Shown piece after piece: positions 1 to 9,437 of a stretch of DNA of 64,000 nt. Made by a program: the position numbers and the translations under genes. Within the stretch, counting starts at the first letter, position 1; the number at the start of each line of letters is the position of its first letter. The notes under the pieces were generated by a model that ran no database searches, was not told the origin of the DNA, and worked only from the letters and a program-made list of their open reading frames with translations. Where the stretch lies: NCBI RefSeq assembly GCF_002127325.2, contig NC_035433.2, positions 95,012,723 to 95,076,722 on the forward strand. The letters are read 5' to 3'. Source of the DNA: Helianthus annuus. Taxonomy: Eukaryota; Streptophyta; Magnoliopsida; Asterales; Asteraceae.

Positions 1-397
1 CTGCTAGACAACAACAGGGAATAAACTCTCAAAATGAATCAAAGTGATTCACATATACAAACCCTAATCGCCTAAAAAGAGAGAACAAACTGAACTGAAA
101 GAAGACACCAATAATGACTTGTTAGGTGAGATGATAAGATCCCCAAGTATTATATAGGGACCCGACTTCAAACTGATATCCGGATAACCCGAGCAAGTGG
201 GCGAGACCAAGTGGACATCCTTCTGTTATAAGCTCCAAGCCCAGCAACATATTCAGCTCCAAGCCCAGCAACATATTCCAAGCCCAGCAACAAATAAACT
301 CCAGTCCAGTCCATAAAACAAAAAATATAAAAGAAAGAATCAGAAATAATTAATCATAAAATAAATGGAATTGACAAGATGACTTATACTTTCAACA
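1..397 (-). repeat. Partial 3' LTR of copia A
   Basis: Bases 1-397 repeat 5655-6051 at a constant offset of 5654. On the minus strand the LTR starts TGTTGAAAG at 397. Only the U3-proximal 397 of 539 bp are present; the remainder lies left of the window. Confidence 0.95.
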
Positions 398-413
398 CCC
401 CCCCACAATTCCA
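398..413 (-). promoter_or_regulatory. Polypurine tract of copia A
   Basis: Seven C residues (398-404) abut the LTR on the plus strand, giving a G-rich purine tract immediately 5' of the minus-strand 3' LTR. This is the expected plus-strand DNA priming site. Confidence 0.8.
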
Positions 414-692
414 TTAACTAAACATATCAAATAGCTGCAATTTCTCACATAAGCATTGATGACCTTTAACCAATACTCCTTTTGTAAAAATGTCAGCCAC
501 CTGCATCTCAGATTTTATACCAACACATTTCATAGTTCCTTTTGAAATTAAATCTCTTAGAAAGAACAAGTCTAACTCAAAATGTTTGGTCCGATCATGG
601 AAAACTGGGTTTGCTGCTATAGAAATAGCAGCATTGTTATCACAGAACAGTTTAATAGGAACTTCAACATTAACCCCTAACTCACTAAGCAC
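414..692 (-). pseudogene. C-terminal end of RNase H of copia A, frameshifted off gag-pol
   Basis: This 92-residue frame carries the last part of the copia RNase H and the polyprotein tail: KLFCDNNAAISIA, DRTKHFELDLFF and VADIFTKG are standard copia RNase H signatures. It overlaps the end of the long gag-pol frame by 8 nt in a different phase. The break lies at an A-run read on the minus strand (T-run near 691-697 on plus), so a one-base length change there separates the two parts. It would not be translated without a frameshift. Confidence 0.85.
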
Positions 693-3600
693 ATTTTTTT
701 ATCCAAACTGACTCACATGCAGCAGCACACATAGACCTGTATTCAGCCTCAGCTGAAGATCTAGACACTGTAGACTGCTTCTTACTTTTCCAGGATACCA
801 AAGAGTTACCCAAGAATACACAAAATCCTGTAACAGATTTCCTGGTTACCAAGCACTTGGCCCAGTCAGAATCAGCAAACACAGTCAAATCAAAAGACTG
901 ACCTTTACTAAACAACAATCCTCTACCAGGAGCAGTCTTAAGATATCTTAACAAATGAAAAGCAAGTTTTAAATGTCCTTCAGTAGGACTATGCATGAAC
1001 TGACTCAAAACATGAACTGCATATGAAATATCAGGCCTAGTGTGAGAGAGGTATATGAGTTTCCCTACTAACTGTTGATACCCAGTTATATTGTGTAAAG
1101 GACCAGAGTTACTTTCAAGTAAAGCATTTACTACATGACTCTGATCAATAGGAATACTCACAGGTTTGCACCCAAGCATTCCATATTCAGCCAATAGATC
1201 AGTACAATACTTTCTTTGTGACAAGCACAAACCTTTGTCACAAGTTAAAACCTCTATACCTAAGAAGTATTGTAGTAACCCTAGATCCTTAATTAAAAAC
1301 TGCGACTTCAAACTCTGTTTAACCTTTTCAATTTCTGTTAATGAGTTACCAGTAACAACAATATCATCAACATAGACCAAAAGCACAACAAATATATTAT
1401 CACTATTTTTAACAAATAAAGAAGTGTCACATTTGCTTTGAACAAAGCCAGAATTAAGTAAAACTCCCACAAGTTTTTCATTCCACATACGAGGTGCTTG
1501 CTTTAGCCCATATAAGGACTTATTCAGTTTGCACACTTTAGACTTATTATTATCCTCATATCCTTCTGGCAAGAACATATATACATCTTCATTTAAATCA
1601 CCATATAAGAATGCATTATTCACATCTAACTGATATAAACTCCAGTTATTTTGAACAGCCAAAGCAACAACACATCTAACAGTAACAAGTTTGACTACAG
1701 GAGAAAAAGTTTCCTCATAGTCTATACCTTCTTTTTGACTAAACCCTTTAGCTACAAGCCTAGCCTTATATCTCTCTATTTCACCTGATGACTTATATTT
1801 TATTTTATAAATCCATTTGCACCCAACAATATTTCTATCTTTAGGTCTATCTACAACATCCCAAGTATGGTTTCTATGCAAAGCCTGAATCTCATTGTTC
1901 ATTGCTGAAACCCAATTGGGATCTTTGATAGCCTCACGAAAATTTTTGGGTTCAACAGCCTTAGACAAACTAGAAGCAAAACACTTATTTTCACATGTAA
2001 GCTTGGTAAAATTAACAACCCTTTCTATACCATATTTGACTTTACTGTCAACAACAAAATCATTCAATTTTTTAGGAAAATTTGACACTCTTGTGGACCT
2101 TCTTGGCACCACAGGAGAGTCTGAGCACTGAGTGTCTCCCTCAGAAGGTAATTGAGCTTCATCTGTGATAGTCACAGGGTCTGCCATGTCAGTTGATTCC
2201 TGAACCTCACTAGTCTGCTGTTCATCAGCCATGACAATAGGAGTATCAAGGTTCACTGACTGCCGATCCTCCTGTGTTCTCACATCAGCCTCACCTCTAA
2301 CCCTTCTTTCATCATTGGGATCATCCACACCTTGAAAATGTTTATGCTCAGTGTTATCATACAAGTCAAAAAAATTAAGAGTAGTAATGTCTTTACTGGG
2401 ATTTGAGTCATATTTTTCAAACACAGATTGTTCTTTAAACGGAAAGACAGACTCATAAAATTTCACATCTCTTGAAAATATTATAGTCCTTGAGTCAAGA
2501 CTAAACAGTTTGTAACCCTTTTTATCCAATGAATACCCAATAAAGACACACTTTTCTACTCTACTATTCAATTTATCATGTTCATTTAAAACTGTACAAA
2601 AACACAGGCAACCAAACACTTTCAAATGATCTAAGAAGGGTTTGAATTTATACACTAACTCATATGGGGTTTTTCCAGCAAGCACAGAGGAGGGAGTCCT
2701 ATTAATAAGATAGGCAGCAGTTAATACGCATTCATGCCAAAACCTAATAGGTAAATTACTTTCAAATAACAAAGCTCTAGTAACATTTAACAAGTGCCTG
2801 TGCTTTCTCTCAACAATTCCATTTTGTTGAGGAGTATAAGCACAGGAAGTCTGATGAACTATTCCATGTTCATTACAAAACAACTTCATTTGATTGTTAA
2901 CAAATTCAGATCCATTATCTGATCTAAAGCACTTAACAGATTGATGAAACTGAGTTTTAACAATATTAACAAACCCTTTTAAGTTTTCAAAAACTTCAGA
3001 CTTATTTTTCATAAGATACACCCAAACAGCCCTGGAATAATCATCAACAATGGTCAAAAAATACTTATGACCATCCCTGCTAGCAACCCTATAAGGGCCC
3101 CACACATCCAGATGAACTAGTTCTCCCAGATGAGAACTCTTATGTTCACTTAAAGGAAAGGGCTCTCGGTGTTGCTTAGCCCTATGACACACATCACAGG
3201 GCCCATGATCAAGCCCTAATTGAATGTTTAGGGTATCCTTAAACATTCTAATGGCTTGATCAGCAGGATGTCCAAGCCTTTCATGCCACAACTTATACAA
3301 AGAAGCATCACTTTTAGACATATTAGACATAACAGTATTACCACAGAAATATAGACCTTCAAGTTGACTACCAATCACCAGGATTTTCTTGGTTAACAAA
3401 TCCTGTATATAACACTTATGTTCATTAAAACCAACAAACAATTTGTTATCTCTAGTTAACTTATGAACAGAGATCAAATTCACACTATACTCAGGAACAA
3501 CAAAAACATCATGTAAAATCACACCTTCAGCCAATTTCAAAGAACCTATCTTTGACACATAGGCTTTAGTGCCATTAGGATGTCTTACTTGTATTTTTAA

Positions 3601-4794
3601 ATCAGATACATCAATGTAGTTTGTTAGATTAGTTTCAGACTTTACCATATGATTGTTAGCCCTTGAATCAATTATCCAACCTGACCCTTTCCCCACATCA
3701 AACCCAAAAGAGTAAATAGGACTACTAAACGCATTTGAACACATAAACCCACCTGAAACATTGCAGCTCTGAGAAGTTTCAGGTGCCCCATCCTTAAGTA
3801 AACTAAGTAACTTAGTCAACTGATCAGAAGTTAATGAAGTAATGGGAACACTAGAGTCATCAACACATACATTGTTACTAGAACTATTCTTCTTACCTTG
3901 ATTCCCTCTTGGAGGTTTCATCCAAGAGGGATATCCAATTAATTCAAAACATTTATCTACTGTATGCCCAGTTTTATTACAGTTTGTACATTTTAAATTC
4001 TGATTGGAATTTTTTACAAACTTCTTTTTGTTATCCACAACAGAAGTAGTCTTAGCAAACAAACCAACAGATCTATCATTAGAACCAGACAGATTAGAGC
4101 TCCTATGAGACTCTTCTCTGGAAACAATAGAAAAAGCATCTTGTAAACTCGGAAGAGGTTCTCTAATAAGCAAACTAGTCCTAACAGTTTGATATGCATT
4201 GTCAAGACCCATCAGAAACTGCATTAATTTGATCAAGTGATTAAAACTATTAAACTGAGTTGATGCATTACAAGTACAAGTAGGTATTTGCAGTATTTGG
4301 TCCAATTGTTTCCACATTATTTTTAACTTGTGATAATACTCAGCCACAGTTAGATTATTCTGTTTAAAAGAATTGATTTTCTGATATAGATCAAACACAA
4401 CTGACCCATCAATTTTATCATAAGTATCCCTTAATTCTTTCCAAACCTCAGCAGCAGATTTGGAATACACATGACCTAAATACAACTCTTCTGAAACAGA
4501 ATTCAAGATCCATGTAAGTACTACAGAATTACACCTTTCCCATTGAGTCTCAAGAACAGGATTATCCACAGGTTTTTCAAAAGTTCCATCAATAAATCCA
4601 ATCTTGTTCTTGACTCTCAATGCTAAAATCATGGCATTTGCCCACACAGTGTAATTCTCAGTACCCTTTAGTTTAATACTAATCACAGTTAGATTTGTGG
4701 AATCACTAGCATGCAAATACAGAGGGTTATCAGGCTCTAGCTTGCTAATCATTGTTTCACCAAACAAATTCATCAGATCAGCCATGGCACACAC
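685..4794 (-). CDS. gag-pol polyprotein of copia A (truncated in RNase H)
   Basis: This is a 1369-residue frame. In order it holds: a UBN2-type gag (about residues 30-250, WANAMILALRVKNK), one CCHC zinc knuckle (CTNCNKTGHTVDKC, about 269), the aspartic protease, the integrase (GAG-pre-integrase LWHERLGHP; catalytic LDVWGP, RSDNGSEF, QNGIVERK), reverse transcriptase (CKWIYKIKYKSSGEIERYK; catalytic YVDDIV) and most of RNase H (ADSDWAKC, SSAEAEYRS). The protease active site reads DSR where the family has DSG, so it is probably inactive. A good ATG context also occurs at residue 4 (4785). The frame ends early at an A-run frameshift; the rest is at 414-692. It is otherwise free of stops. Confidence 0.93.
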   Translation of the reverse strand: MCAMADLMNLFGETMISKLEPDNPLYLHASDSTNLTVISIKLKGTENYTVWANAMILALRVKNKIGFIDGTFEKPVDNPVLETQWERCNSVVLTWILNSVSEELYLGHVYSKSAAEVWKELRDTYDKIDGSVVFDLYQKINSFKQNNLTVAEYYHKLKIMWKQLDQILQIPTCTCNASTQFNSFNHLIKLMQFLMGLDNAYQTVRTSLLIREPLPSLQDAFSIVSREESHRSSNLSGSNDRSVGLFAKTTSVVDNKKKFVKNSNQNLKCTNCNKTGHTVDKCFELIGYPSWMKPPRGNQGKKNSSSNNVCVDDSSVPITSLTSDQLTKLLSLLKDGAPETSQSCNVSGGFMCSNAFSSPIYSFGFDVGKGSGWIIDSRANNHMVKSETNLTNYIDVSDLKIQVRHPNGTKAYVSKIGSLKLAEGVILHDVFVVPEYSVNLISVHKLTRDNKLFVGFNEHKCYIQDLLTKKILVIGSQLEGLYFCGNTVMSNMSKSDASLYKLWHERLGHPADQAIRMFKDTLNIQLGLDHGPCDVCHRAKQHREPFPLSEHKSSHLGELVHLDVWGPYRVASRDGHKYFLTIVDDYSRAVWVYLMKNKSEVFENLKGFVNIVKTQFHQSVKCFRSDNGSEFVNNQMKLFCNEHGIVHQTSCAYTPQQNGIVERKHRHLLNVTRALLFESNLPIRFWHECVLTAAYLINRTPSSVLAGKTPYELVYKFKPFLDHLKVFGCLCFCTVLNEHDKLNSRVEKCVFIGYSLDKKGYKLFSLDSRTIIFSRDVKFYESVFPFKEQSVFEKYDSNPSKDITTLNFFDLYDNTEHKHFQGVDDPNDERRVRGEADVRTQEDRQSVNLDTPIVMADEQQTSEVQESTDMADPVTITDEAQLPSEGDTQCSDSPVVPRRSTRVSNFPKKLNDFVVDSKVKYGIERVVNFTKLTCENKCFASSLSKAVEPKNFREAIKDPNWVSAMNNEIQALHRNHTWDVVDRPKDRNIVGCKWIYKIKYKSSGEIERYKARLVAKGFSQKEGIDYEETFSPVVKLVTVRCVVALAVQNNWSLYQLDVNNAFLYGDLNEDVYMFLPEGYEDNNKSKVCKLNKSLYGLKQAPRMWNEKLVGVLLNSGFVQSKCDTSLFVKNSDNIFVVLLVYVDDIVVTGNSLTEIEKVKQSLKSQFLIKDLGLLQYFLGIEVLTCDKGLCLSQRKYCTDLLAEYGMLGCKPVSIPIDQSHVVNALLESNSGPLHNITGYQQLVGKLIYLSHTRPDISYAVHVLSQFMHSPTEGHLKLAFHLLRYLKTAPGRGLLFSKGQSFDLTVFADSDWAKCLVTRKSVTGFCVFLGNSLVSWKSKKQSTVSRSSAEAEYRSMCAAACESVWIKKCA

Positions 4795-5500
4795 TCAAAC
4801 AATCAAGATTCAAAGTAAACAAGAACAAACAACAAGACCTACACTGCGAAGCTGTGCCAGGGACCAGATAGTAGGTTCGTCACTCAAGGTGCCTACCCAG
4901 GCCTTTGCACAGGAGCTGTATACTAGACACACAGAGCCAACAAAAACAGACACAAGACGATAACAACAAATCAGCCAATATAGCAGCAAACAGCAGCAAC
5001 AAATCACTAATGCAACAGACTGAACCCTGTCTGTGTCCCAATACAACAATCCGGCCCAACTAGTCCGGAACAATATGCCTAAAATGCAAGACAAGAAATA
5101 AAAAGAAAAGAGATAAAGAACGATCTCACCGAGGGTGCGAAGATCTTGCAAATCAGTCTTGCAGCCTTCACTTAGGGCTACAAGAACTGACTAGAAGACA
5201 ATCAGCAACAAAAGATTCGGTCAGTTTGCTTTGCAACCTTCTAGGGTTACAAAGACCAACGCGAACCAATAGATCAGCACCAAGAACGTCACAAACCCTA
5301 GATTAGGGTTTCGATCCTTCAAGATCCCCAAATTTCTTCACCAGGCACACACTCCAATGAGCAATCGGAAACAAATATAGCCGGAATAACACCAGATCGG
5401 AGACAAGAAACCCTGATCCAACTCAGATCTAGTCAGATCTGAACAGATGCAACCCAAGAACTCACAGCGGAACAAACAAAGCACTCAAGAGCTCACACAA
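4795..5500 (-). other. 5' leader of copia A
   Basis: About 700 bp lie between the primer site and gag. A 113-residue open frame inside it (4810-5151) has no recognisable domain and I treat it as chance. Nothing else is supportable. Confidence 0.6.
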
Positions 5501-5512
5501 GCTCTGATACCA
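5501..5512 (-). promoter_or_regulatory. Primer binding site of copia A (initiator Met tRNA)
   Basis: The minus strand reads TGGTATCAGAGC directly after the LTR end TGACA. This is the standard complement to the 3' end of plant initiator tRNA-Met used by copia elements. Confidence 0.93.
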
Positions 5513-6051
5513 TGTCAAAATAAATGGATCAGAGACAGATCTACCCAAACCAAAGTATTATTAACCCAGACAAACTGATACAAACGAACAAGACAAACAA
5601 AGACTGAAATCTCTCACAATAAATCTCTCACTTGCAGATTATCAACATGATAATCTGCTAGACAACAACAGGGAATAAACTCTCAAAATGAATCAAAGTG
5701 ATTCACATATACAAACCCTAATCGCCTAAAAAGAGAGAACAAACTGAACTGAAAGAAGACACCAATAATGACTTGTTAGGTGAGATGATAAGATCCCCAA
5801 GTATTATATAGGGACCCGACTTCAAACTGATATCCGGATAACCCGAGCAAGTGGGCGAGACCAAGTGGACATCCTTCTGTTATAAGCTCCAAGCCCAGCA
5901 ACATATTCAGCTCCAAGCCCAGCAACATATTCCAAGCCCAGCAACAAATAAACTCCAGTCCAGTCCATAAAACAAAAAATATAAAAGAAAGAATCAGAAA
6001 TAATTAATCATAAAATAAATGGAATTGACAAGATGACTTATACTTTCAACA
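5513..6051 (-). repeat. 5' LTR of copia A (539 bp)
   Basis: Bounded by TG...CA: on the minus strand it starts TGTTGAAAG at 6051 and ends TTTTGACA at 5513 next to the primer site. It contains an internal direct repeat of a CCAAGCCCAGCAACATATT-type unit on the plus strand near 5887-5948. Confidence 0.95.
5801..5810 (-). promoter_or_regulatory. TATA-like box in copia A LTR
   Basis: The minus strand reads TATATAATAC within the 5' LTR, followed by a G-rich-to-A-rich stretch. It is the best core promoter candidate for this element; the start site is inferred, not seen. The same box recurs in the 3' LTR near 147-156. Confidence 0.55.
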
Positions 6052-7130
6052 ATCAAAACCTTTCTTTTTTTAGTTTATCCCACAAAGAAAGTGCACTTTG
6101 TAGTAATTTATCTAGTTTCTCATCTACCCTTAAGGCCAAATGGTGTGGTTTCACACCCTTCAACATTTGAAAGGTTCTCATTGGCCCATAGGGGTTCACA
6201 CACCCACCTTATCTCTTGTGCCCGTTACCCCACTCACGAGAGAGATCTTAGCGGCGTTAAAAGGCTGATGTGGTTGAGGGTGTTACACCATGCTGCCCAA
6301 CCTAAATCATTCTGTCACAACCCACATTACCTATACATTTCCTAAAACTGTGTGCATTTTAAATTGTTGACTTTTATGTATAATTTTGTTTGTGAATTCC
6401 GTATGTTATAAAAAAATAAAAAAATAAATTGTCAATGACACCAACAAGTCCATAATTTCTTTAGTGTAAATAACAAGGTAAAATGATAACATTGGATGTT
6501 AAGTAGTGTAAATAATAAGGTAAAAGGATAGACATTGGATGTTAAATTGTATGATTACTAGACATGCTTTAATATTATTTTCTGCTTATTATGCTTATGT
6601 TAGTTTCTCATGTCTTGTTTACCTCACCATTGCATGAGCTTTCGCACGGCACTAAAAGTAATCCTCATTTTTAAGATTTTGAAAGTCAACATGTTCGTTT
6701 TGTTTAATAAACCTATAATTATGTTGAATGTCAATATGTTCTTTTGGGCATTTTGCGTGAACTTTGTAATTGTTAAGATTTAGACCTCGTTAATAATTAT
6801 TATTCATATACATATTGACCAATTTAGTTCTTTCTACATTCAAAATTTATTTAATGAACTTTTTTAAGCTGTTACAAGCATCGCCGTTTCTTTTATTAAG
6901 GTCGCTCATTTATTAAAAAAAATATTGGTTACCAAAAATGAAATTGTTTGTTTATACTAATCATGCAAAAAAGTTGTCAAATGATAATAATGGTCATACT
7001 TTAACAAACTAGGGTAAAACCAATAGTGATTTACAATTGATCAAAATGCATATTTCAAGCCCCAGATCTAACTTAGATGGTACATTTAGGGTTTCACATT
7101 TTAATTTCTATATTAGTTTGTTAAGTTAGG
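6052..7130. other. Intergenic, no gene seen
   Basis: AT-rich DNA with no coding signature. At 6140-6291 there is a weak imperfect inverted repeat pair (ATGGTGTGG... and ...TTACACCAT) that resembles a small MITE but lacks a convincing target duplication. Confidence 0.5.
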
Positions 7131-7144
7131 AAAGTTTATACATT

Positions 7145-7446
7145 TTTTTTGAACGGCCAACAAACTCAATCCCGAGCACTCTCGGGTCACCCACTGGACA
7201 AACGGAGTACTCCGAGAGTAACTCGAGTCCACCACCAATTCCGGGGAAAACCCGATAACCCACCCGCGCATAGGCACGACAGTGAAATTACCGGTAAAAC
7301 CTGTTTGCCTCAAGGATCCAACCCAGGTTCCCCTGGGTCTCCTATCATTGTCCACCAGTGCCTCACTCTGCACCAAATGGAAGTCGAACCTGCATCTCTC
7401 AAGAGAAATGCAAGCCCTCCACCACTTAATCTAGAGATCATTGGCA
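7145..7446 (-). mobile_element. tRNA-derived SINE with 14-bp target duplication
   Basis: A 302-bp body is flanked by perfect copies of AAAGTTTATACATT (7131-7144 and 7447-7460). On the minus strand it starts near TTGCCAATGATC, has a box A-like TAGATTAAGTGG (plus 7422-7433) and a box B-like GGTTCGACTTCC (plus 7379-7390) about 31 nt further on, and ends in TTCAAAAAA against the duplication. Internal pol III boxes, A-rich tail and long TSD are the hallmarks of a SINE copied by LINE machinery. The apparent ORFs on both strands here (7113-7376, 7149-7463) are by-products. I do not recognise the family. Confidence 0.87.
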
Positions 7447-7729
7447 AAAGTTTATACATTTAAGGCATCATTTTGCTACCTGAAGCATACAAATACACTT
7501 GAAATGTCAATGTAAAACTCATTTTATGAAATGAATATGTGACTTCAATTAATAATTTTAGAAACTTTTGTAAGATTAAATATATTACGTATTGATATTT
7601 AACCTATAGCCATCAAAATCATTTACATTATAGAGATCAAAATATATTATAACCTATTAAATAATTAGTTGGTAATTGTTGATGGACCATATTACCCTTA
7701 TTAACTAATTAGGTTTCCTCCTGGGTGCT

Positions 7730-7737
7730 TATATAAG
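7730..7737 (+). promoter_or_regulatory. TATA box of copia B LTR
   Basis: TATATAAG in a GC-poor U3 context, about 165 nt upstream of the LTR ATG at 7895. If transcription starts about 30 nt downstream, the ATG lies in the transcribed R-U5 part. Confidence 0.7.
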
Positions 7738-7894
7738 GAGAATTATGTGGAGGTTAAGGGGTTACTCAGTTACACAATTACACACACCCCATTAGCCATA
7801 ACATCATAATTCGACCTCCTCTCCTAACCGATACCCTTTTCGGTTTTCTGAGTCCCCATCATTAGTCAGCACCCTAAGGAGGAACCAGATCACG

Positions 7895-7952
7895 ATGACA
7901 AGCATGTCGAACTCCATTACTGGATTCTCCAACGCACTGTCTGCTATAACAG
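7895..7952 (+). CDS. Predicted first coding exon of copia B gag, inside the LTR
   Basis: Seen: ATG at 7895 opens 19 codons (MTSMSNSITGF..., ending ...LSAIT) plus one base, stopping at a consensus donor ACAG|GTATGT. Seen: an acceptor CTATCAG|CA at 9617/9618 lies at the start of the recognisable gag domain, and the phases match, so joining would continue straight into gag with no stop. Gag has no other well-placed N-terminal methionine; the ATG at 9593 would add residues that end exactly at the acceptor. Inference: gag of this family is made from a spliced RNA beginning in the LTR. Confidence 0.6.
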
Positions 7953-8001
7953 GTATGTTTTATTGTTTTCCTTCATGTATAAACAGAACTGAACCAACAT
8001 G

Positions 8002-8013
8002 TGGTATCAGAGC
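8002..8013 (+). promoter_or_regulatory. Primer binding site of copia B
   Basis: TGGTATCAGAGC two bases after the 5' LTR end, complementary to initiator tRNA-Met. Confidence 0.95.
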
Positions 8014-8516
8014 ATATGTTGATTAGTCAGTTCTGTTTTCGTATCCATAATTCTGGGATTGAAACTTGGAAAACGGATTTTTTATAACTTCAAAACCGTC
8101 ACAGCCGGTTTCGAGTCATGAAGATCGACTCGAGATCATTGTTTTCGGAAAAAGATTAATCATATGTTCATTCGAAATTAACTGGATTATGTTTTAACCG
8201 AAGTCTGTTTAGAAAAATTATTAAAATTCAGGTTTCGGGTTCCAGAATTTTATGTTTTATTTTTTAGGGTTCATCATGTTCTTAGGAAAATTCGAAAATT
8301 CTATTATGTTTTGGAATATGATTCGGATTATTAAGTGTTTTTCCTGTTTTGATCTGATTTTGTCCTCTAAAGATTTTAGAAAACTGTTAAAAGATAAACA
8401 GATTACAGTTTTCGAAATATTTTGATAAAATTAGATCATCTTAAAACAGGAAATAATATCTCATAATCCCTTAGATTTCGAATTTTCAGTTATGTTATCA
8501 CAATTAACAGCTGTTG

Positions 8517-8960
8517 ACAGGAAGCTTCGAGATCATCAGATTACGACTCGAGACCATCAGTCTCGACTCGAGACCATAGGGTCTCGACTCGAAATCATCA
8601 GGTCCTTAAAACCTTCACAACTCGAGACCAACAGATCTCGACTCGAGACCATAAGGTCTCGACTCGAAATCATAAGGGCTCAAAGGTCTACAACTCGAGA
8701 CAAAGGTCTCGACTCGAGACTATAACGTCATAACTAGAGACAAAGGTTGCGACTCGAGACCATAACGTCATAACTCGAGACCATAAGGTTGCGACTCGAG
8801 ACCGTGGTTGCGACTCGAGACCTCATCATGACTCGAGATCTCATAAGATATAGTAGTCGAGACCATGGTTCCGACTCGTGACAACAAGGTTGCGACTCGA
8901 GACCTCATAACTGACTCGAGATCTCATAACTCAGTCGAGACCTGACTCGAAAGCTCATTA
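8517..8960 (+). repeat. Degenerate tandem array built on CTCGAGACC
   Basis: About twenty spaced copies of (GA)CTCGAGACC, each followed by a short variable part (ATAAGGT, ATCAGTCT, AACGTCATA). Unit length drifts between roughly 16 and 30 bp. It lies between the primer site and gag. A 77-residue open frame across it (8492-8725) is repeat translation, not a gene. Confidence 0.85.
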
Positions 8961-8993
8961 TTTTAGGCTGTTTAAATGTGAACTAAAATTTTT

Positions 8994-9068
8994 TTCGGGG
9001 CTCCGCCCCGAACCCCGGCGGGGGCACGCTGTTCCCCGCACCCCCCAGCGAACTCGCTGCGGAGTTCG
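8994..9068 (+). other. GC-rich double hairpin in copia B leader
   Basis: In an AT-rich setting, 8994-9012 forms TTCGGGGC-TCC-GCCCCGAA (8-bp perfect stem, 3-nt loop) and 9049-9068 forms CGAACTC-GCTGCG-GAGTTCG (7-bp stem). A structural RNA role such as dimerisation or packaging is possible but unproven. Confidence 0.6.
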
Positions 9069-9194
9069 ATCCGCGCTAACGGGTAGTTTGCTATTAAATA
9101 ATTGGTTTTTTAGTTATTTAGTTAATTAATCAGAATCAGATAATGTTTTGCAAAACCAAAATAGCTTAACTTGAATGAGCTTCTGATGTATCAT

Positions 9195-9437
9195 TTCTGC
9201 CCAAAGCTGACTTGATACATCTACTTGTCATTCAAGTATTACGAAAGCTATGTTAGGTGTGCATTATAAGCATGAATGTTTTAATATCTGGCCAAAGCTG
9301 ATTTAATTCTTTCATAGATGGCATACTTAACAAGTGCATAACTAAAGTGATTGTTTCAATTTCTGGCCAAAGCTGATTTGTTACAACCACTTTGCACATA
9401 TGCTTAAATTATTATACTTCTGGCCAAAGCTGTTTTG
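9195..9437 (+). repeat. Four spaced copies of a CCAAAGCTGA motif
   Basis: TTCTGCCCAAAGCTGACTTG near 9195, ATCTGGCCAAAGCTGATTTA near 9286, TTCTGGCCAAAGCTGATTTG at 9361 and TTCTGGCCAAAGCTGTTTTG near 9418. The copies are 57-91 nt apart with unrelated spacers, so they are not a simple tandem array. Confidence 0.8.

Larger units (their letters stand above)
1..6051 (-). mobile_element. Ty1/copia LTR retrotransposon A, 3' LTR cut by window edge
   Basis: The element reads on the minus strand: 5' LTR at 5513-6051, primer site, about 0.7 kb leader, gag-pol, polypurine tract, then a 3' LTR that runs off the left edge. The domain order protease-integrase-RT-RNase H is that of Ty1/copia. The 397 bp of 3' LTR available match the 5' LTR with no difference I could find, so the insertion should be recent. 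The 5-bp target duplication cannot be tested because the left end is outside the window; the right flank begins ATCAA. Confidence 0.95.
7569..7999 (+). repeat. 5' LTR of copia B (431 bp)
   Basis: Starts TGTAAGATT and ends ACCAACA next to the primer site. It contains a TATA box, a pyrimidine-rich leader, an ATG with a short open frame and a splice-donor-like AG|GTATGT. Compared with the 3' LTR it differs near 7600 (C/T), in ATTAGCC/ATTAGCT, and at 7952 (G/T). Confidence 0.96.

Noticed and set aside
4810..5151. 113-residue Cys/Leu-rich ORF ahead of copia A gag
   Set aside because: Leader region of the element; the hydrophobic composition arises from translating CAGCAACA-rich DNA antisense; no domain.
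5501..5512. tRNA genes at the TGGTATCAGAGC sites (5501, 8002, 52729) and at 33118
   Set aside because: Only the 12-18 nt complementary to tRNA 3' ends are present; these are primer binding sites, not tRNA genes.
6140..6291. Small MITE with ATGGTGT... inverted ends
   Set aside because: The inverted repeats are imperfect (an extra GGTTTC on one side) and no target duplication could be seen.
7113..7463. Two ORFs of 87 and 104 residues on opposite strands
   Set aside because: Both are contained in the SINE; opposite-strand openness follows from its base composition.
8517..8960. CRISPR-like array
   Set aside because: Repeats and spacers vary in length, spacers resemble each other, and it sits in a plant retrotransposon leader.
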